DNA of 64,000 nt from Pseudomonas sp. CCC3.1. Lineage in GTDB: Bacteria > Pseudomonadota > Gammaproteobacteria > Pseudomonadales > Pseudomonadaceae. Position numbers and translations under genes: made by a program. Location of the stretch: NCBI RefSeq assembly GCF_034347405.1, contig NZ_CP133778.1:1054001-1118000 (forward strand). Reading direction: 5' to 3'. Below are positions 60,601 to 64,000 of this stretch, one piece after another. The notes beneath the pieces were generated by a model. That model ran no database searches. It had not been told where the DNA came from and was given only the letters and a program-made list of their open reading frames with translations. The stretch's first letter is position 1. Every line of letters starts with the position of its first letter.

Positions 60601-61359
60601 ATGCGTTTTGCCGTTCTCGGCAGTGGTAGCCAAGGGAATGGCACGCTGGTAAGCAGCGACAGCACCTATGTATTGGTCGATTGCGGTTTCTCGTTGCGAG
60701 AAACCGAGCGCCGCCTGGTTCGGTTAGGCGTAAGCCCGCACCAACTGAGCGCGATTCTGGTAACCCACGAACATGCCGATCATGTGCATGGCGTGGGTTT
60801 GCTGTCTCGGCGCTACAATTTGCCGGTGTATATGAGCCGTGGCACTCAGCGCGGGATGCGCAAACCACTGGAGCCAGCCGGTTTCGTGGCGGACGGAGAG
60901 ACGTTGCAGATCGGCGCCTTGAGCATCAGCGTGACCCGTGTTGCGCATGATGCCCAGGAACCCACCCAATATGTGTTCAGCGATGGGCAGCGGCGTTTTG
61001 GCTTGCTGACCGACCTGGGTTCTTATTGCGCGGGTGTGCTGCACAGCTATCGCGACCTGGATGCACTGATGATCGAGGCTAACCACTGCCGCGACCTGCT
61101 GGCTCGTGGTCACTACCCCTACTTTCTCAAGCAGCGAGTCGGTGGTCAGGAAGGACATTTGAACAACCATCAGGCCGCAAACCTGGTGGCCGAGTTGGGC
61201 TGGAAAGACCTGCAACATCTGGTGCTGGCCCACCTCAGCAGCAAGAACAACCTGCCGCAGCTGGCCCGACAATGTTTCGTCGACACCCTTGGGTGCGACC
61301 CGGACTGGCTGCAACTGGCGGATCAAGATTCAGGGCTCGACTGGCGCACAATCGCCTAG
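60601..61359 (+). CDS. MBL-fold metallohydrolase (YycJ-like)
   Basis: 252 residues. Metal motif VTHEHADHVHGVG and later histidines (EANHCRDLL, LAHLSSKNN) place it in the metallo-beta-lactamase superfamily, YycJ/RNase-Z-like branch. Substrate unknown; a nuclease role is possible. Starts 4 bp after bamC, so translationally linked. Confidence 0.9.
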   Translation: MRFAVLGSGSQGNGTLVSSDSTYVLVDCGFSLRETERRLVRLGVSPHQLSAILVTHEHADHVHGVGLLSRRYNLPVYMSRGTQRGMRKPLEPAGFVADGETLQIGALSISVTRVAHDAQEPTQYVFSDGQRRFGLLTDLGSYCAGVLHSYRDLDALMIEANHCRDLLARGHYPYFLKQRVGGQEGHLNNHQAANLVAELGWKDLQHLVLAHLSSKNNLPQLARQCFVDTLGCDPDWLQLADQDSGLDWRTIA

Positions 61360-61387
61360 CCCACCTACTTAGCATGCGGAGCCCATC

Positions 61388-62101
61388 ATGGAAAAACGTG
61401 AAGAACTCTATCGCGGTAAAGCGAAATCGGTTTACAAAACCGACGACGAAAACCGCTTGATCCTGTTGTTTCGCAACGACACCTCAGCGTTCGATGGCAA
61501 GCGCATCGAGCAGCTCGATCGCAAAGGCATGGTGAACAACAAGTTCAACGCCTTCATCATGCAGAAACTCGAAGCAGCCGGCGTGCCGACTCAATTCGAC
61601 AAACTGCTGGGCGACAACGAATGCCTGGTTAAAAAACTCGACATGATCCCGGTTGAATGCGTCGTGCGTAACTACGCCGCAGGCAGCCTGGTCAAGCGTT
61701 TGGGTGTAGAAGAGGGCATGAAGCTCAACCCTTACACCTTCGAACTGTTCCTGAAAGACGACGCCAAGGGCGACCCATTCATCAACGAATCCCACGTTGT
61801 GGCGTTCGGTTGGGGTACGGCCGAGCAACTGGTTCGCATGAAAGAACTGTCGCTCAAGGTCAACGACGTATTGAACAAACTGTTCGACGACGCGGGCTTG
61901 CTGCTGGTCGACTTCAAACTTGAGTTCGGCGTATTCCACGATGGCAGCATCGTTTTGGGCGACGAATTCAGCCCGGACGGCTGCCGTCTGTGGGACAAAG
62001 CCACCGGCAAGAAAATGGACAAAGACCGCTTCCGCCAGGGTCTGGGCGACGTTATCGAAGCCTACGAAGAAGTTGCAAACCGCCTCGGCGTCCCGCTTTA
62101 A
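61388..62101 (+). CDS. purC: SAICAR synthetase PurC
   Basis: 237 residues. ATP-dependent ligation of aspartate to CAIR in purine biosynthesis. N-terminal block EELYRGKAKSVYKTDDENRL, LPVECVVRNYAAGS-type motif (DMIPVECVVRNYAAGSLVKR) and DEFSPDGCRLWD are all present. Last gene of the dapA operon, 28 bp after the MBL gene. Confidence 0.96.
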   Translation: MEKREELYRGKAKSVYKTDDENRLILLFRNDTSAFDGKRIEQLDRKGMVNNKFNAFIMQKLEAAGVPTQFDKLLGDNECLVKKLDMIPVECVVRNYAAGSLVKRLGVEEGMKLNPYTFELFLKDDAKGDPFINESHVVAFGWGTAEQLVRMKELSLKVNDVLNKLFDDAGLLLVDFKLEFGVFHDGSIVLGDEFSPDGCRLWDKATGKKMDKDRFRQGLGDVIEAYEEVANRLGVPL

Positions 62102-62155
62102 GCTGCAAACGCGCGCAAGCAACTGATAGCACGCGATTTTTTTTGAAAAAAGGCT

Positions 62156-62184
62156 TTGCCTGAATCAAAAAGCGTTGTTATGAT
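62156..62184 (+). promoter_or_regulatory. sigma-70 promoter of tRNA-Ser
   Basis: TTGCCT, 17-bp spacer, TATGAT, ending 10 bp before the tRNA. The GC-rich discriminator TCGCGCCG is typical of stringently controlled stable-RNA promoters. Confidence 0.6.
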
Positions 62185-62194
62185 TCGCGCCGTT

Positions 62195-62284
62195 GGAGAG
62201 ATGCCAGAGTGGCCGAATGGGACGGATTCGAAATCCGTTGTACTGGCGACAGTACCTAGGGTTCGAATCCCTATCTCTCCGCCA
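62195..62284 (+). tRNA. tRNA-Ser, anticodon CGA
   Basis: 90-nt tRNA with acceptor GGAGAGA / TCTCTCC, G discriminator and encoded CCA. The anticodon stem-loop ACGGA-TTCGAAA-TCCGT gives CGA. A long variable arm (TACTGGCGACAGTA) is present as in serine tRNAs, and the T-loop is GGTTCGAATCC. Confidence 0.97.
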
Positions 62285-62292
62285 TACAAATG

Positions 62293-62328
62293 AAAGCCCC
62301 GCAGATCAAGGTCTGCGGGGCTTTTTTG
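62293..62328 (+). terminator. rho-independent terminator of tRNA-Ser
   Basis: AAAGCCCCGCAGA / TCTGCGGGGCTTTTTTG with loop TCAAGG, nine bases after the tRNA. Confidence 0.93.
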
Positions 62329-62446
62329 TTTTCCGGTTGTACTACTCATGCCATAAAGTTTTGAAGTGGTACGACTTAGTTCGTGTTTGGGTCGGGTGGT
62401 GATGAGTGTGTTTGTTCTGTGCAGGGGGTAGTCCTTGTGCGGCCCG

Positions 62447-62824
62447 TCATGCAGTTTTAACGGCCCCTGCTAACGGAGACTCGGGATGTAGGATGTACGC
62501 TCGTCCGTGGGCAGATAAGGTCATTTCAGCCCCCCAGTTACTTGGGAAAATGTCTATGAAGCTCGTACTGAGTAAATCATCCATAGCTGCTTTACACACC
62601 AACCGTGGCAGTTCTACTAGTCGGTAAAGCTCGCTGGCGTAAGTTGGAATATCCCTCTCCGCATTCTGGGCAATGACTGTCAAAACCTTCTGAGTAGCCT
62701 CATTAAGATGTGGTAGAGAAGGGTTCAGCCTAACTCTTAAAGATCGCACGCTTCCTGGGAGTTCTCTGATGACTTGGGTCGGTATGCGCACATTGCCGGA
62801 CGAGGCTGGCCTGGCAGTTTTCAT
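62447..62824 (-). CDS. unrecognised small protein with winged-helix-like pattern
   Basis: 125 residues. No family recognised. Residues 40-110 (LNEATQKVLTVIAQNAERDI, then SELYRLVELPRLVCKAAMDD, then TLSAHGRAYIL) have the rhythm of a winged-helix domain. An in-frame stop lies upstream of the ATG, so the ORF is bounded, but the ribosome-binding site (GGGG two bases before the ATG) is poor. The gene lies in the strip after tRNA-Ser where synteny breaks and overlaps 51 bases of the open frame on the other strand. It could be a fragment. Confidence 0.5.
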   Translation of the reverse strand: MKTARPASSGNVRIPTQVIRELPGSVRSLRVRLNPSLPHLNEATQKVLTVIAQNAERDIPTYASELYRLVELPRLVCKAAMDDLLSTSFIDIFPSNWGAEMTLSAHGRAYILHPESPLAGAVKTA

Positions 62825-63880
62825 AGCCCCGTTGAGCGGGAGAGAGAACCACTTCCGGTTTCAAAGTCAGAGTTTAGGCCGCCACTTCAAGAGCCAGGCT
62901 TCTATGTTGTTCCCAAAAGTACGACAGTCGCTCAGTTAAAGGCTACGTTGTTCTCGTCGCAATACCCCGCTGTGATGAACAAGTTTGACGCACTCAACCC
63001 TGGGTTGAACAAAGTAAATGCGGGCTCGATGATCGTGTTGAGCGATCCCAACAACCTGCAATGCACCCGCGAAGAAGCGATATTGATGGCGGCCGCCGCC
63101 AAAGCTAATGAAGCGGTAAAAGCGCTTAGTCCGGAAGAGGCTGACTTTATGGTTCGGCATCGTGACGAGATCGAAACCCTTTTTGCCCAAGGTGCAACAT
63201 CTATTGGGATCGGGGAGGCGATGTTTGCCAAGAACCTTGACGATGTAAAGAACCTGTTTAAAGACATTGAAGCGCTGCACGTACGGTCATTCCAAACTGA
63301 TGGACATTTGCGCTCAGCAGAGTTTTTTGCAGAGCGTAAACGGCTGCTGGCACAACTCAACACGAACCTGACCGCTTTGACCCGTAAAGGCATAGGATTT
63401 CCGGACCATCCGAATTTAAAAAGTGCGCTTGGCATCTCTACTCGAAGCCTGGTTCATCGCTGGACGGCAGCGGGTGGCGCAGATCAAATACCGGGATATG
63501 CCACCCATATTGAAGGTGTGTCCAAGGCATCCAAATATCTTAAACTCGGAGGTTGGATTGGCACGGGTATTGGTGGAACTGCCTCGTACATGAAGGTTCA
63601 AGACGTTTGTACAGCGGGGAATACTGCGGCTTGCAAGCGAATTAAGTTTACTGAAACGGGTAGCTTTTTGGGAGGCGTCGCAGGTGGTGCGGCGGCAGGC
63701 GCTGTGTTAACAGGTTCAACTGTTGGATATGTTTGTTTCGTGATTGGTGTGCCCACGGGTGGTGTGGGGACATTGATTTGTGGGATCGCAGTGGTAGGTG
63801 TTGCTTCTTTTGCTTCCGGCGCAATTGGTGGCGTAATCGGAGAGGAAGCTGGCGATGTTATTTATGAGATAGTTAAGTGA
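62774..63880 (+). CDS. orphan toxin-like effector C-terminal module (N-terminus uncertain or missing)
   Basis: Open frame of 368 codons beginning with TTG at 62774, with no ATG before residue 68, which is inside the domain text. From about residue 22 the sequence (EREREPLPVSKSEFRPPLQE, then PGFYVVPKSTT) looks like an internal linker of Pseudomonas polymorphic effectors, as I recall. A middle helical part follows (ADFMVRHRDEIETLFAQGAT; RSAEFFAERKRLLAQLNTNL), then a glycine/alanine-rich hydrophobic C-terminus (about 255-360, GGVAGGAAAGAVLTGSTVGY, CGIAVVGVASFASGAIGGVI) suggestive of pore formation. No PAAR, Rhs or signal part is visible. The stop codon overlaps the next gene. It could be a pseudogene tip or a cassette. 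Confidence 0.6.
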   Translation: MGRYAHIAGRGWPGSFHSPVEREREPLPVSKSEFRPPLQEPGFYVVPKSTTVAQLKATLFSSQYPAVMNKFDALNPGLNKVNAGSMIVLSDPNNLQCTREEAILMAAAAKANEAVKALSPEEADFMVRHRDEIETLFAQGATSIGIGEAMFAKNLDDVKNLFKDIEALHVRSFQTDGHLRSAEFFAERKRLLAQLNTNLTALTRKGIGFPDHPNLKSALGISTRSLVHRWTAAGGADQIPGYATHIEGVSKASKYLKLGGWIGTGIGGTASYMKVQDVCTAGNTAACKRIKFTETGSFLGGVAGGAAAGAVLTGSTVGYVCFVIGVPTGGVGTLICGIAVVGVASFASGAIGGVIGEEAGDVIYEIVK

Positions 63881-64000
63881 ACGTGAGCATTGCCGATTTA
63901 GTATTTCTTACCTTCTCTTTATTGATTTTTGGAGGGATTTTTATCTGTGTGGGTGTATCACTTCACATGGCGTATACGCAGATGGATTTGATGTTGGCGC
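63877..64000 (+). CDS. membrane protein, partial; candidate immunity gene
   Basis: Begins with GTG overlapping the stop of the toxin-like frame (GTGA), or alternatively the GTG at 63883. It reads into a hydrophobic helix (ADLVFLTFSLLIFGGIFICV) before the window ends. Strong A+T richness compared with the core genes. A tiny membrane protein translationally coupled to a pore-forming-type toxin is the standard layout of an immunity protein; this is inference from position and hydrophobicity. Confidence 0.55.
   Translation, partial: MNVSIADLVFLTFSLLIFGGIFICVGVSLHMAYTQMDLMLA

Noticed and set aside
59508..60665. 385-codon minus-strand ORF
   Set aside because: Shadow of bamC and the first bases of the MBL gene; no ribosome-binding site or family match.
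62769..62942. 57-codon frame starting with ATG at 62769, offset from the effector frame
   Set aside because: It has a GGGAG site but ends at 62942 and yields no recognisable peptide. Considered as a leader or a frameshifted start for the effector, but no support was found.
1..64000. CRISPR arrays, IS elements, prophage genes, rRNA, riboswitches
   Set aside because: Looked for direct-repeat arrays, transposase motifs, terminal inverted repeats, structural phage genes and conserved leader motifs. Apart from the REP palindromes, none was supported.

Overview
The window is chromosomal DNA of a Pseudomonas, most likely from the fluorescens/fragi side of the genus. The evidence is the gene content (psrA beside lexA, lolCDE, mfd, a long-form GAPDH, sthA, fadBA, topA, a LexA-linked SulA-like gene), the moderately high GC with AT-richer patches, and REP/REPIN palindromes built on the GAGCGAGCTTGC motif. 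From memory, the order resembles the P. aeruginosa PA2985-PA3043 segment, broken by local insertions. No phage, IS element, integrase, CRISPR array or rRNA was seen.

Left part (1-15.2 kb). It opens with a BvgA/BvgS-type two-component pair on the minus strand; the kinase runs off the edge. Then come a dGTPase-like HD hydrolase, an ElaB/YqjD-YqjE membrane operon, a KefB/C-type antiporter, a small glutaredoxin-fold protein, a pseudouridine synthase, a FadL-type porin and a small lipoprotein. The molybdenum-cofactor genes mobA, moaB and moeA follow, then yegS and cheV.

Middle part (15.3-33.5 kb). MOSC protein, slt, uup, a universal stress protein, the beta-oxidation operon fadBA, topA, sulA-lexA (two LexA boxes) divergent from psrA (its own operator overlapping the promoter), nagZ and a methylthioinosine phosphorylase. 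The PsrA regulator and its expected targets fadBA, plus a fadL-type porin, lie in the same window.

Right part (33.5-62.3 kb). Two convergent SWIM-SNF2 helicase paralogues, mfd, a GAPDH, an MHS-family transporter, a chalcone-isomerase-like protein, sthA, a glycerophosphodiesterase, a PilZ protein and lolC-lolD-lolE. A copper-type sensor/regulator pair is divergent from a cupredoxin and has a CusR-like box between them. Then queF, bcp, gcvR, dapA-bamC-MBL-purC and tRNA-Ser(CGA).

Edge (62.3-64 kb). Just past the tRNA-Ser gene the sequence changes character. There is a small unrecognised minus-strand ORF, then a toxin-like ORF with a glycine-rich hydrophobic C-terminus and no credible start codon, directly overlapped by the start of a membrane protein. 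This looks like the displaced C-terminal module of a secreted pore-forming effector with its immunity gene, and it is the most accessory-looking part of the window. Six REPIN-like hairpins share one motif family; five of them sit between convergent genes. One further hairpin belongs to a second family.
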